Below the pieces are notes generated by a model. That model was not told the origin of the DNA. It did not search any database and worked only from the letters and a program-made list of their open reading frames with translations. A stretch of 64,000 nt of DNA from Diphasiastrum complanatum (lineage: Eukaryota > Streptophyta > Lycopodiopsida > Lycopodiales > Lycopodiaceae), in assembly GCA_029204225.1 (NCBI GenBank), contig CM055103.1, forward strand, positions 50,755,470 through 50,819,469. Reading direction: 5' to 3'. Of the stretch, positions 32,450 through 43,033 are shown piece by piece. The translations under genes were made by a program, and so were the position numbers. How positions within the stretch are numbered: the first letter of the stretch is position 1; each line of letters begins with the position of its first letter.

Positions 32450-33683
32450 GGATGCTGTCAGTGGCTACCGGTGGGAAAATCTTTTTTGTGTTCTCCTGGC
32501 TGGGTTAAGACTGCTCCAACTGCATACTTCAATGTGTCCGTATGCACATGAAACTCAATGGACCAATTGGGCGGACGTAGGAGTGGTGATGAAACCAATG
32601 CATCTTTAAGTTTTTGGAAAGCCTTTAGGGCTTCCTCGTTCCAAAGTGGATCCGTTGTGAGCTTGTAAATTGGTCGTGCTAACTGTAATAGTTAGCGTGA
32701 CCCATAAAAATATAGACCTCCCGGATTGTTCTTGGTGGTGGTAAATCAACAATGATCTTGATTCTTGATAGGTCTGTGGCAATCCCATGTCTAGACACTA
32801 TATGGCCGAGAATCAAGCCATGTGTAATCCAAAATTGACATTTTTCTGGATTCAAGGAGATCTGGAATTTGCGACATTTTTGTAGCACCTTCTCCAGATT
32901 GGATAAGTATTTAGATTTTGGTCCATGCATGCACAGATTGTCCAAGAAAATTTCCAAAAATTTCTGCAAATACTCTTTGAATGCCACCTGCGTGACTCGC
33001 TGGAAAGTGCTTTGGGCTTTGCAAAGTCCGAATGGCATCACCTTATAGGCATAGGTTCCCCATTCCATGGCGAATGTTGTCTTATGCTGGTCTTGGGGTG
33101 CTATCTTTACTTGGTTGTAACCACTGAAGCCGTCCAAAAAACTATAGGCTTCGGCTCCAGCTACTCGGTCAAGGACACTTTCCGTAAAGGGCAGAGGGAA
33201 ACGATCTTTTTTGGTGACTGTGTTTAGCGCTTTCAGATTCACACAGATCTGTAGATTTCCATTCTTCTTTGGTACTATAACTATCGGTGATACCCATTCA
33301 GTGTGCTCAATTTTGTAAATGAAATATGCGTCTAACAGCTTCTGCAATTCCTGCTTGATCAACTCCGTGTAGTTTGAGTTGCAGCGATAGTAACGACTCA
33401 CCTTGGGGACTGCTCCATCCACCAAGGGTGTGGTGTGTTGGACTACTTTTGGTGGAATGTCTTTCAGATCACTGTAATTCCAGGCAAAACAGTCATTGTA
33501 CTCCACCAACAATAATCGTAGTCTTTTGAATTGTGTGGGCGTTAATTGCTCTCCCACATGCACTATCTTTTCTTTTTCACCTGGCTCGGCAAGGTTCATT
33601 GGTTGTGTTCCCGCAGGTCCTTCAAAGACTCGTTCTGCTGGTGCCTGACTTTGATCAGGTTCTCGCTGGGCTTGCAGCATCAT
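32450..33683 (-). pseudogene. Ty3/gypsy copy A: reverse transcriptase and RNase H start
   Basis: The minus-strand frame 33683-32679 has all RT blocks: PLVDGAVPKVSRYYR, WVSPIVIVPKKNG, CVNLKALN, YSFLDGFSGYNQ, TTFAMEWGTYAYKVMPFGLC and LEIFLDNLCMHG. In the last the catalytic D-D pair reads D-N, so the polymerase is dead. LGHIVSRHGI and FMGHANYYS follow. After a shift at about 32690 the frame continues with ARPIYKLTTDPLWNEEALKAF, the RNase H start, and is lost near 32450. Integrase is missing. Ty3/gypsy RT copies the element RNA. Confidence 0.85.
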
Positions 33684-33996
33684 AATTACCCATGTCGTCC
33701 AAGGTATAATTCTTGAAGGTTTCAGGCATCTCGTGAACTGGTGCTCGTCGAGATTCCTCCTTCAGCATATTGATCTTAGCCCGACTGGTCATCTTTTGAT
33801 TTTCCGTCATCTGAGAAGAGGATGACGTTGTATCGGAGTTCATCCTGATTGACTTGGAATCCAACACCTTCTTTTTGCTTCTTTTTGTGATATCGGTGGA
33901 TTCGTCCTTGTTGTCTTTCTTTAGAACTGGTGTGACATTCGCCTCGTGGTTGCGAATATCAACATCCACTGTAGCTATAGCTTCTTCGGGTAGATC
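33655..33996 (-). pseudogene. Ty3/gypsy copy A: protease-RT linker
   Basis: The frame reads SDLPEEAIATVDVDIRNHEANV, KRSKKKVLDSK and TENQKMTSRAKINMLKEE, matching copy B near 46.6-46.9 kb. It is the C-terminal side of the site where the copia element 34002-39487 inserted; the other side is at 39493. Confidence 0.7.
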
Positions 33997-34001
33997 ACTC
34001 A

Positions 34002-34656
34002 TGTGAGATATTTCAACTAGTTTAGTCTAGTTTAGTCACATTTTGGTAAATTGTCAATAAAAGGCCAAAACTCATTTTAGACTTAGAGATAAACTTTTTG
34101 AAGTTATATTAGTCTAAAATACATTCAATAAAAACTTTTTGAAAGTGTGGGAAAGTTGGTAGTCGAGTTTGAGAGAGATTTAAATTTGAACTTTGGGTAC
34201 ATTGAATCTAGACCCAAAAATAGTAGGGTTTACATTTTGGAGGGAAAGCCAAGTGGCCAAATAGGATTTGAAAACTCTATAAAAGGATGTAACTCATGGA
34301 GAGACACATATTCTCTCTTCTCTCTCTCATTTCATTATTATACATGATTCTCTTTGGGTTCTACTACTCATTGGTGCATTCTCATGATGTTATCTTGCAA
34401 TTCCTTGTGTAGAATGCTCATTTATTGCTATTTTTCGGTTCCACATGTGTGAAATACAGTAGGGTACTATAATTATACGAACAGCAAACGTATTTTATGT
34501 TTTGGTTCATGTTTGATCAATATCTCTTAGAGTTTGCATCTCATTTTGTATGTAGATGTTGATTTTTCTACATTGGCAGGATTGTTGGTTTTTTCCTTAT
34601 TGTAACCAAAGATCAGGGACATGGATTGGATCTTGAATGATCTGAAATCCTTCACA
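34002..34656 (+). repeat. Copia 5' LTR
   Basis: 655 bases starting TGTGAGATATTTC and ending CTTCACA. It contains CTATAAAAGG (about 34277), a likely TATA box, and a CACATGTGTG palindrome at 34442. Confidence 0.9.
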
Positions 34657-34668
34657 TGATATCAGAGC
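34657..34668 (+). promoter_or_regulatory. Copia primer-binding site
   Basis: TGATATCAGAGC, one base off the usual TGGTATCAGAGC complement of initiator tRNA-Met. Confidence 0.8.
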
Positions 34669-35257
34669 TATTGTGTTTCAGGTTATGAAAGGATCATCCA
34701 TATTTAGCAAGGATTTGGAGGAGTTACCAATGCTAGAGCATGCTAGATTGATCTCTACTAAAAAATCAGCATTTTTGCATGTGTAGAATTGATCTTTTGT
34801 AGGTCAAAACTCAATATAGGGTTAGATACTTGATCAATTCTGATTTCACACTTGGTTTACTGGATTTAGATGATATTTGGTGCTTTAGGTAGGTCTCATT
34901 GGAGTCTACAAGAAGATATATCAAGCTTCTAGAAATTGCATGTAGAATTTGAGATATTCAATTTTTTGTGATTTTGTCAAAACCCTAATTTTGATTGGAT
35001 CTCTAGTTTGTGAGGTTTCTAAACTTCATTTGAGTGTGTTTCAATCTTAGAAAGTGGCAAGAATCATTAGATTGAGGATAGATCATAGGTTGATCAAGAT
35101 TTCACTATTCTATGTGTTGATTTTCTAGTTGGAAGTGTTAGAAGAGATTTGAGAGGTTCCATATCTTTGTGATATCTTCTTGAGTTCATTTGTTGACATT
35201 CAAGAGAGTGCTTTGTGCATTGGAACAGGTTGAAAGAGAAGATCAGGTCACTTCAAC

Positions 35258-35689
35258 ATGGCTACAAGTGGAGGCTTTATGTTGGATAGCAATGATAGGC
35301 TTACCTCAATCAACTATTCTACTTGGAAGGTGAGGATGGAGTCCTTGTTGGAGATGAATGAGTTGATGGAGATTGTTGCAGGTGTGGAGGAGAGGCCTCA
35401 AGAACCTCAAGATCAAGTGAGGTATGACAAGAGAGCAAAGAAAGCTTCACACATGATTAAGATAAATGTTACCAATGAGCTTCTCAAGGAAGTTGGTAAG
35501 TGCACATCATCTTTGGAGGCTTGGGAAGCTTTGAAGAAGCTTTATGAATCCAAGTCTACATCAAGAGTGCTTACTCTTAGGAGACAAATCTTTCAAAGTA
35601 TGCAAAAGAAGGAAAGGAGTACTCATGCTTTTGTTTTGAGGGTTAAAACATTCAATGATGAGTTAGCATGTATTGATGAAAGCATTTAA
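35258..35689 (+). pseudogene. Copia gag, N-terminal part (frameshifted)
   Basis: ATG at 35258 begins MATSGGFMLDSNDRLTSINY, then STWKVRMESLLEMNELMEIV, the UBN2-type gag core. RRQIFQSMQKKE and FNDELACIDE follow. An extra base near 35685 ends the frame. The reading continues in the next feature (EVELVQVILNGL). Gag forms the virus-like particle in the cytoplasm. Confidence 0.85.
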
Positions 35690-36482
35690 GGAGGTAGAAC
35701 TTGTTCAAGTTATACTTAATGGCTTGTTGGGTGATCATGCTAATCTTGTTCAAAGTTTTGCTATTCAAAAGACTTTGCCAAGTATTGTGGATTTGCAAGA
35801 GATCTTGGTGAATGAGGAGTATAGGCTTCAATCAAGAGGAGGTGGATCTACATCGACATCTCATTATGAAGAGGATGCTATGTTCATCAAAGGCAAGTTC
35901 AAGGGCCAAGGCAAGGGCAAGTGGTCTAAAGGGCAAGATCAAGGTGAGACTTTTTCTTTTGGAAAAAAGAAAGATAAGTCTAAGTTGAAATGCTTTTATT
36001 GTGAAATCAAAGGGCATTTTGCTAATGAATGTTTGAAGAAGCAAAGAGATGAAGGTAGCAAGCAAATCAACTTTACTACTAATGATGAGGATCTAGGTGG
36101 TGGTGATTCTCTTTTGATGTGTTCTTCAAGTCTAATATCAAGTGAAGATGACAAAGATTCATGGTGGATTGATAGTGGAGCTAGTTCACACATGACTAGT
36201 CACAAGGAGTTCTTTACTTCTTTGGTCACTTATGATGGAGCCAAGAAAGCAATTCACATGGCCAATGATGGTGAGTGTGTGATTGAAGGTATTGGTTCAG
36301 TTCCTATTTGTCTCTCTACTAATAGGAAAGCAAGACTTGATGGTGTTCTTTACATTCCTTCACTTTCAAAGAATTTGCTAAGTGTTGGTCAAATGATAGA
36401 GAAAGGATACATGGTAAAGTTTGGTAGTAATGCTTGTTTCATTACAAAGGAAGAAATCTTGGTTGCTAGGGGCAATAGATAA
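35673..36482 (+). pseudogene. Copia gag C-terminus, zinc knuckle and protease
   Basis: The frame carries LVQVILNGLLGDH, a basic KGQGKGKWSKG linker, the zinc knuckle CFYCEIKGHFANEC (C-x2-C-x4-H-x4-C), and the aspartic protease site WWIDSGASSHMT. It continues through VLYIPSLSKNLLSVGQM. TAA at 36480-36482 follows RGNR. The next frame continues in phase with GRLFKLDAFV, where the gag-pre-integrase region would start. Confidence 0.88.
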
Positions 36483-36512
36483 GGTAGACTTTTCAAGCTT
36501 GATGCTTTTGTT

Positions 36513-38252
36513 ATGGCTAACAAAAAGGATGGAATGGAAAAGGAGATTGGTCTCAACTTTCCAAAGTTACCTTTTAGCATCAATAAGATTGGTGGATCTT
36601 ATGCAAAGTCTAACAAGCTTCCTTATGCTAGATCTAGGTCAAGATCTAATATGCTTCTTGGAGATGTTCATCTTTGTGCTAACTTGGCTAGTCTTGAGGA
36701 TAATGATGGTGTTTCAATGGTTCTTCATGACAAGTGCAAGCATGCAAAAGGTAAGGAAAGAGCTAACTTCATCAATGGAGGTAAAGGTTCTTCCTTGGAA
36801 AATATTGTTGCCAACGATTTCTTTGATCATATGGAAAAAGATGTTGCTAGGTGCATTCATGAAGGAGATGGTTCTTCTACATTCTTTTGTTATGATTCCA
36901 AGAAACTCATTTTTCCAGCAAGTGGAGTCACATTTCTTCATAAAGAGAGTAGATCAAATGGTTCTATCAAGAGACTTGGTGAGGGAGATAGTCACACGTC
37001 AAGAAGAAGAGAAGTATGTGAAGAGTCCAAAGTAGGATGTACTTTGAATGATGTCACTGTGAATGATAGTGAGGAAGAATCATTATCATATGAGTCATTA
37101 CCTAAAACATTGAATAGAAGTTCTTGTTTGAAAAAAGAGAGTACTTCAATCATCCTTATGTTGAAGGTACTTATCATTTTTTTCATGGCTTCTAATGTCT
37201 TTGAGATTTCTACTTCTTATGATGCAATCATTAAGAGGGAGTCTAATGAAGGAAAGAGCAATGGAAGATTGATTCTTGGGAAGATCCAAGACATGGATCT
37301 CACATCTCTTCATCAACTCGAAGTATTCTATGATTGTGAATTGATCACTCATGATCAAGATGGCAAAAGGTTGGTTGGAGAAGTCTACATGGAGCAAATC
37401 GAGAGGCAATTTCTTCAAGGCAAGGGAGATCTCATTGGTGAGCTTATTAAGATTTGTTATGGACTCAAGAAGGCTGGATTTATTAGGTTTGATACTCATC
37501 TTCACCTACTCTACTTCATGTTGGATGTAAAGTTTGGAATCTATCTTTTGATTTATGATGGTGGCATTAATGACATTGTTTTTTCTAACCTTTGTGGAAG
37601 ATCGAGATCAAGCATTGATGAGATCTTGTTGGATCTAGATCATGTGTTTGAGAGGGAGTATTTCCAGAGGTTCAGGTCTAAAGATATTCATATCTTTGAT
37701 ATCTTTGATGACCAAGAGAAAGGTAAGCAAGTGGAAGCGACTCACTTTGCTTTACTCACATGTTTTGGAGAATTTTCTTGTGTAGATGATGCTATGCAAG
37801 TGGATATTGGTTCTCATGGTTTTTATACTGGAAAAGCAAGTAATGGATCTGGAAAACAAAGTCTGTTCAATGACTTTGATGGTCAAGAGGAATATCAAGA
37901 GGTTGGTCTCAAAGGGCTTCAACAACACAAAAGAAAAGGGTTGGAGCTAGTCAAGAGCATCGAAGGAAGGTTTTTTTGCAAAGATGTTATGGATATGTTT
38001 TTGCAGCTTATTGAAGACTCAAGTAAGGTCAAAGGAGCAGCAAAGAAGTGCTGTTCAAGTTTACTTTACTTGTTCTATCTCATGTTTGAGTTATTTCATG
38101 TGAATGTGTGCAAATTGTCAAGATATGGACAAACTAGCTACATTGTCTTGCAATATCTTATTGTTGGAGTTGTACTAGCATTCTTGGCTGGTCTTGATGA
38201 TGGAAATGAAACTATTGGAGGTTCATTATGTCACTCATCCATGGCTAAGTAA
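36513..38252 (+). CDS. Copia-internal ORF replacing pol, 579 codons, diverged
   Basis: One stop-free frame in phase with gag-protease. Where integrase, RT and RNase H belong there are only echoes: LFKLDAFV (from 36486); EVYMEQIERQF and ICYGLKKAGF in place of the usual EVYMEQP...LYGLKQA; and LLIYDGGINDIVFSNLCG where a YVDD motif is expected but absent. No integrase D-D-E spacing and no TEAEY-type RNase H motif can be seen. The end is hydrophobic (about 38060-38200, CCSSLLYLFYLMFELF and YLIVGVVLAFLAGL), a possible membrane segment. It may be drifting pol debris left open by chance, or a maintained non-autonomous ORF. I cannot decide. Confidence 0.5.
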   Translation: MANKKDGMEKEIGLNFPKLPFSINKIGGSYAKSNKLPYARSRSRSNMLLGDVHLCANLASLEDNDGVSMVLHDKCKHAKGKERANFINGGKGSSLENIVANDFFDHMEKDVARCIHEGDGSSTFFCYDSKKLIFPASGVTFLHKESRSNGSIKRLGEGDSHTSRRREVCEESKVGCTLNDVTVNDSEEESLSYESLPKTLNRSSCLKKESTSIILMLKVLIIFFMASNVFEISTSYDAIIKRESNEGKSNGRLILGKIQDMDLTSLHQLEVFYDCELITHDQDGKRLVGEVYMEQIERQFLQGKGDLIGELIKICYGLKKAGFIRFDTHLHLLYFMLDVKFGIYLLIYDGGINDIVFSNLCGRSRSSIDEILLDLDHVFEREYFQRFRSKDIHIFDIFDDQEKGKQVEATHFALLTCFGEFSCVDDAMQVDIGSHGFYTGKASNGSGKQSLFNDFDGQEEYQEVGLKGLQQHKRKGLELVKSIEGRFFCKDVMDMFLQLIEDSSKVKGAAKKCCSSLLYLFYLMFELFHVNVCKLSRYGQTSYIVLQYLIVGVVLAFLAGLDDGNETIGGSLCHSSMAK

Positions 38253-38835
38253 TTAAGTGTTGAGCTACTTGGTGCCAATACTTGGAGATTGTCAATTTTT
38301 GGTGAATTCATGGTCATTTTCTTGTGTCAAGTAGATCTTGAAGATGGACTAGTGCAACCTACTTGGTTTATGGAGTCATGTGGTGCTAGATTTGCATAAT
38401 TGATGTACTCACCTAATCATGGATTTTCAAGGATTGATGGTTTCTTGTGGCAAGATGGAGATGGAGGCTCATTCATGGAGTTTTATGGTGGAGACATATC
38501 AAGAAAGGACAAAGTTGGAGGAGACAAGCAAGCAAATGGTCATCACTCACATTTATTGTTTGGTTGCTATAATTTTCCAAAGAGTTCAAAGTTTGAAACA
38601 TGGAAGAATCATTTTATTCACATTCTATTTGGTTCTTCATGTTCTAGTTATATCTTGATGTGTAAAATTGATGTAAGAGATAGTGAAGCATCCAATTTGG
38701 ACATTATTCTCTATATCAATTATGAAAGATACTTTAGAACCTTAAAAAGGAGATATATACTTAGGATGGAGATCATTCTAAAGTTGGATCAAAGTTCTAT
38801 TGTCAAAATTATGCCAAAACTAGTTGAAGAGGGAG
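38253..38835 (+). other. Copia 3' internal region and purine tract
   Basis: Mostly noncoding. A 146-codon frame (38400-38840) has no recognisable motif. TTGAAGAGGGAG at 38824-38835 is the polypurine tract that primes plus-strand synthesis. Confidence 0.6.
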
Positions 38836-39487
38836 TGTGAGAGATTTCAACTAGTTTAGTCTATTTTAGTCACATTTTGGTAAATTGTCAATAAAAGGCC
38901 AAAACCCATTTTAGACTTAGAGATAGACTTTTTGAAGTTATATTAGTTTAAAATACATTCAATAAACACTTTTTGAAAGTGTGGGAAAGTTGGTAGTCGA
39001 GTTTGAGAGAGATTCAAATTTGAACTTTGGGTACATTGAATTAGCCCCAAAAATAGTAGGGTTTACATTTTGGAGGAAAGCCAAGTGGCCAAATAGGGTT
39101 TGAAAACTCTATAAAAGGATGTAACTCGTGGAGAGACACATCTTCTCTCTTCTCTCTCTCATTTCATCATTATACATGGCTCGCATTGGGTTCTACTACT
39201 CATTGGTGCACGCTCATGATGTTATCTTGCAATTCCTTGTGTAGAATGCTCATTTATTGCTATTTTCGGTTCCACACGTGTGAAATACAGTAGGGTACTG
39301 TAATTGTATGGACAACAAACATATTTTATGTTTTGGTTCATGTTTGATCAATATCTCTTAGAGTTTGCATCTCATTTTGTATGTAGATGCTGATTTTTCT
39401 ACATTGGCAGGATTGTTGGTTTGTTCCTTATTGTAACCAAAGATCAGGGACATGGATTGGATCTTGAATGATCTGAAATCCTTCACA
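38836..39487 (+). repeat. Copia 3' LTR
   Basis: 652 bases, collinear with 34002-34656. It keeps the intact palindrome CACACGTGTG at 39273, where the 5' LTR has CACATGTGTG. Confidence 0.9.
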
Positions 39488-39492
39488 ACTCC

Positions 39493-39755
39493 ATAGGATC
39501 ACCTAGTTGTAGCGTTTCTTCAATGGTTCTTCTTGTTCGTAGGTGCCCTTGGTGGGTCTATCCTTGAAACTTTCGCCATAACAGATTTTTGCGACGATTG
39601 AGCTGGTACTTTCTTAATTTCATAACGATCTAGATCCATGTGCTGTAGGACCTGATCAGTCAGCTCAGTCTCCTTGTTGTAAGTCAGAGCATGTTGCCAA
39701 GGGACTAAATCATCGTCCACTGGGTTCTCAATAGATTTCACTGACAGCCATGTTA
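39493..39755 (-). pseudogene. Ty3/gypsy copy A: linker segment
   Basis: Minus-strand frame with WLSVKSIENPVDDDLVPWQH, ETELTDQVLQHMD and RIDPPRAPTNKKN, collinear with copy B (46.9-47.1 kb). It is bounded on the left by the copia insertion and on the right by the solo LTR. Confidence 0.75.
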
Positions 39756-39760
39756 CGTTT

Positions 39761-40611
39761 TGTTGAAAATTGTCACTTCTCACTTGTCATTTTTTATTGT
39801 GAATAAAGATCAATCATGAGTACAATGTTCATGATCTGATTTCACACGTGTGGAGCATGTTCTCACATGTGAAAGAAAGTACTTTTCATATTTGTAAATA
39901 TCTACTTTGATTTTGTATCAATCAAGTCAAGTGTGAACATGATATGACTAGTTTTTAGTCAAGTTGACTAGTCACCTAGAAGTTAGCTTATCCTTGCATG
40001 TGCATGAGTAAATGCTCCCACATGGCAAGTGGATTTTCACACATGTGTATAGATTTCTAGAAGATAAGAGTTGACCATTTTGCTTAGATCCTATTTTGTA
40101 GGGAGTATTCCTATATTCTAGGAGACTAGCTCTTTGGATTTTAACCATATTCTAGAAGGTCAACTTTGGATAAGGATCAAATGGATAGATCTGAGTGATG
40201 TGGCACTCTTCACACGTGTGAAGACCTACTGAATTGTACCAGACTCATGGTTGTACTTGATCCATAAAAGGATCATCATTTTGCTAATGAGATTGATGAG
40301 ACTTTTGCATTCTACACTTTTGTGAGATTTCTAGTCAATAGAATTGTGATTTTATTGAATGATTGCTATCAAGAACCTATGTACTTGTTGTTTCAGGTGC
40401 AGGCCATACAGTGGACAATACTCCACACATGTGAGGCTGCTCTCACTTATTTATGAAGATTTGATCCATTGCTCTTGCTTAAATCTAAGTGTAGTGAATC
40501 TAGATCAAGATCTAAAGTGTAGAACTTGGTAGATCCATTGATTAAACAACCAATAACTCTCTATGATTGTCCTAAAACTGAAATTAATGTCCTAAAACTG
40601 AAATTTTATCA
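39761..40611 (+). mobile_element. Solo LTR, 851 bp, TSD CGTTT
   Basis: An insert TGTTGAAAATTGTC...AAATTTTATCA is flanked by CGTTT at 39756-39760 and 40612-40616. Copy B shows the empty site as ACGTTTATCATATTC. It contains AATAAA (about 39800) and several CACACGTGTG-type palindromes, and resembles in layout the copia LTR at 44.89-45.52 kb. There is no internal region: a solo LTR left by recombination. Confidence 0.88.
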
Positions 40612-40616
40612 CGTTT

Positions 40617-41538
40617 ATCATATTCACTCCAAATGTAATTGGTGTATCCATGGTGTAACACTTGGGTGAAGATGTGTTGGGTTCAGGATCTAATTCGTAT
40701 TGACATGCTTGGTAGTCAATCGTTGCTAATGCATCCGTCCATCTCACAACATCCGTCTCTGAATCGTAGTGACCCCCCGTGGCTTGCCTTGGACGATCAA
40801 TCGTGTGATCTGTTGTGGATGATCCGTCATCAACTTTGGGTGCAAGTGGTTTCACTGCCTTGGATTGACCTTTACAGCATGCTCTCTATTCTCAAAGGTG
40901 AGTTTCCCCGTACCCCAGTTGTGTACTACTTGCGCAGTCCTCACCCATGGTCTTTCTAGTAAAACACGGTATGCAGATGGAGATTCAAGTATATCCATTA
41001 CTACAAAGGTGATCACAAACTGCATGCCTGCTATTTTTACAAGGATATCGACAACCACACCCTTCGATTTTACACAAGATTGGTCCGCTAACTTGATGGC
41101 GAATCTTGTTGGCTTCAATCCTTTTTGGTACAAAGTAGTGGAGATCAAATTGAGACCTGATCCTCCATCTACTATTGATGTCTCGTCCTCAAATCTTTTG
41201 TGTTTGATTGGCAGGGTGATGTTGTGTTCCTTGCTTTCCCACGCTGCCCCGATGTGGAGGACATTACTAGTCTCGTTGTAGCCCGTACAGTATATGGGCT
41301 CTGGCGTTATTGCCTCCGTGTCCACTTTGGCCCATTCAACCAGAAGGCTTTCAGCTTGTGGTGCAATCCGCAGTAATTCCTCGAGGAGTAAACTAGCACG
41401 GCTCGCCAACAAGCTTGTGAGCCTTTCAGTGTGCGGTTCCTCGGGCTCCACCATGTGGAATGGTGGTTCATGATGATGCAATCGATCATTTTGATTAGTG
41501 CACAATGGTTCCCATTCGTCATCAGCAAGAGGTTCCAT
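40617..41538 (-). pseudogene. Ty3/gypsy copy A: aspartic protease
   Basis: The frame 41538-40852 has ERLTSLLASRASLLLEELLR, PIYCTGYNETSNVLHIGAAW, and the protease site IVDGGSGLNLIS (D-G-G instead of D-S/T-G, as in some plant gypsy lineages). FVVMDILESPSAYRVLLERPW follows. The frame then continues to KCYTMDTPITFGVNMINV at 40617, where the solo LTR cuts it. Confidence 0.8.
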
Positions 41539-41571
41539 AGGGTTGTCCTTTTCGTGCTCTTTTTTCTCCGC

Positions 41572-43033
41572 TTATGCTCTCTGTATCGAGTGTCGTATCT
41601 TCTGGTACTGCCTCCTTTCTTCCCTCACATTCAAATATGGCGCTGAAGTTGAGGGTTGGTCATCAGTGACCGATGGTGGTGGTGAGAGAGCCACTTCCTT
41701 CCTCTTTTGTGCTCGCGTAACGGCTAACACATGAGCATGGAAATGTTGCCTTTCCGGTGACATCCCCCCTGGAACTGTTGCTTGTTGTATTGCAATGAAG
41801 TTCAATGGTGCGATAGTCCCAGTTCTCAATAGACAATTCTTGTAGTAGTGTCTGCATTCTCGGCAGAAGGATGTATATTGTCCCTTGTAAGGACATTTAG
41901 CAATTTTGTGTCCGTCGCCACATCCGTAGCAGCCGTAATTTCTTTCACCTTGATTCTGAGTTTGAGCTGCATGGGCCGCAATATATTCATTTATGACAGG
42001 ATCCATAAAGGGTTCATCAGGCCCATACCATTGTTGCTGCTCAGGTTGAGGTGGTACTGGCATCTCTGGTTCTGCTGCTGTCAAGTTCACGTGGGCCACT
42101 TGTTGATTGGCTGGCCCCGGTGGTGCAGGTAAGGCCATATGCTGTTGATTATTCAATGCACCATACCTCGATGCCGCATTTGGTGCCCCTTGATGATATG
42201 GATAAGAAGTCTGATAAGGACTCCTTTTCTGTTGAATAATTTGAGGGTTAAATGGGCAAAATGTCGTATCGTGTGATGTTGCGTTGCACAAATGGCAAAA
42301 TCTATGGGTCAGTCTCAGATTTTGCTTTAGGACTAGGCACTCGTTTGTTATATGGTTTTGAGTGCATACTGAACACCGTACATTTTCACGTCGGGGATAC
42401 TGTAGCTGGTTTTGTTCCGGTAGATTTGGCGTTGCTGCTACAACTCCTTGTAAGGCTTTCAGTTTCTGATCAAACTGCGTCGTAAGCTGCTCCATCTACT
42501 GATTGTGTAATTTTGTCATTTGTTCCATCAGCAGTTCTGTGGATAGAGTGGAAGCAGTTGATGATGATGATGCTATCGAGGGAGTAGGAATATGGGTGGA
42601 TGAATATCTGACAAATTGAAAAACCAATCTTGAGCCACCACAACAGGGACATAATTAATCTACAATTATTAATCATCAAACACATTAGCAACGTAGCAAT
42701 TGGGCAGATCCTAACCTTCTAAGCAAGAGCACCTTCCAGCTTGTAATAAACACATTCTAACCTTCATTAGCGTAGCTTTCAGGATAATCCAGTTACCTTA
42801 GTTTAACAAGAACGCCATGGGGAACAACATCAACTTCTTTGTAGGTGTCCGATTGCCGTAGATTTTACAAGCCTGCTCATAGATCTGGAGGAAGCGGATG
42901 AGATCAGATGATCTGTCTTATTTTGGTATCTCCATCTGAGGTGCCCTCCAGACTGCTTGCAAGGGAGCGACAAGTACGGGTTGACCCATTGGATCCATTG
43001 GCACTGGTTTCGATTCCGTCTCTTATTATGCAA
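41572..43033 (-). pseudogene. Ty3/gypsy copy A: gag with several zinc knuckles
   Basis: The frame 42495-41572 carries four cysteine clusters: CSVCTQNHITNEC, CHLCNATSHDTTFC, CYGCGDGHKIAKC and CRECRHYYKNC, separated by a Pro/Gln-rich stretch. Upstream (43033-42500) the gag core is broken but readable (PKPVPMDPMGQPVLVA, FLQIYEQACKIYG, QDWFFNLS). About 85 residues present in copy B between NLS and HTPTPSIASSSS are deleted. Gag packages the RNA. Confidence 0.75.

Larger units (their letters stand above)
34002..39487 (+). mobile_element. Ty1/copia element, near-complete, non-autonomous
   Basis: A 5486-base insertion in gypsy copy A. LTRs are 34002-34656 and 38836-39487, both TGTGAGA...CCTTCACA. 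Flanks are ACTCA (33997-34001) and ACTCC (39488-39492), a 5-bp target duplication with one change. The primer site TGATATCAGAGC directly follows the 5' LTR, and a purine tract precedes the 3' LTR. Inside are gag, protease and a 579-codon frame, but no recognisable integrase, RT catalytic motif or RNase H. The LTRs differ at about six of the first 150 positions, so it is not very recent. Confidence 0.9.

Noticed and set aside
36714-37505. Minus-strand frames of 64-119 codons inside the copia element
   Set aside because: They are shadows of the longer plus-strand frame, which is in phase with gag-protease.
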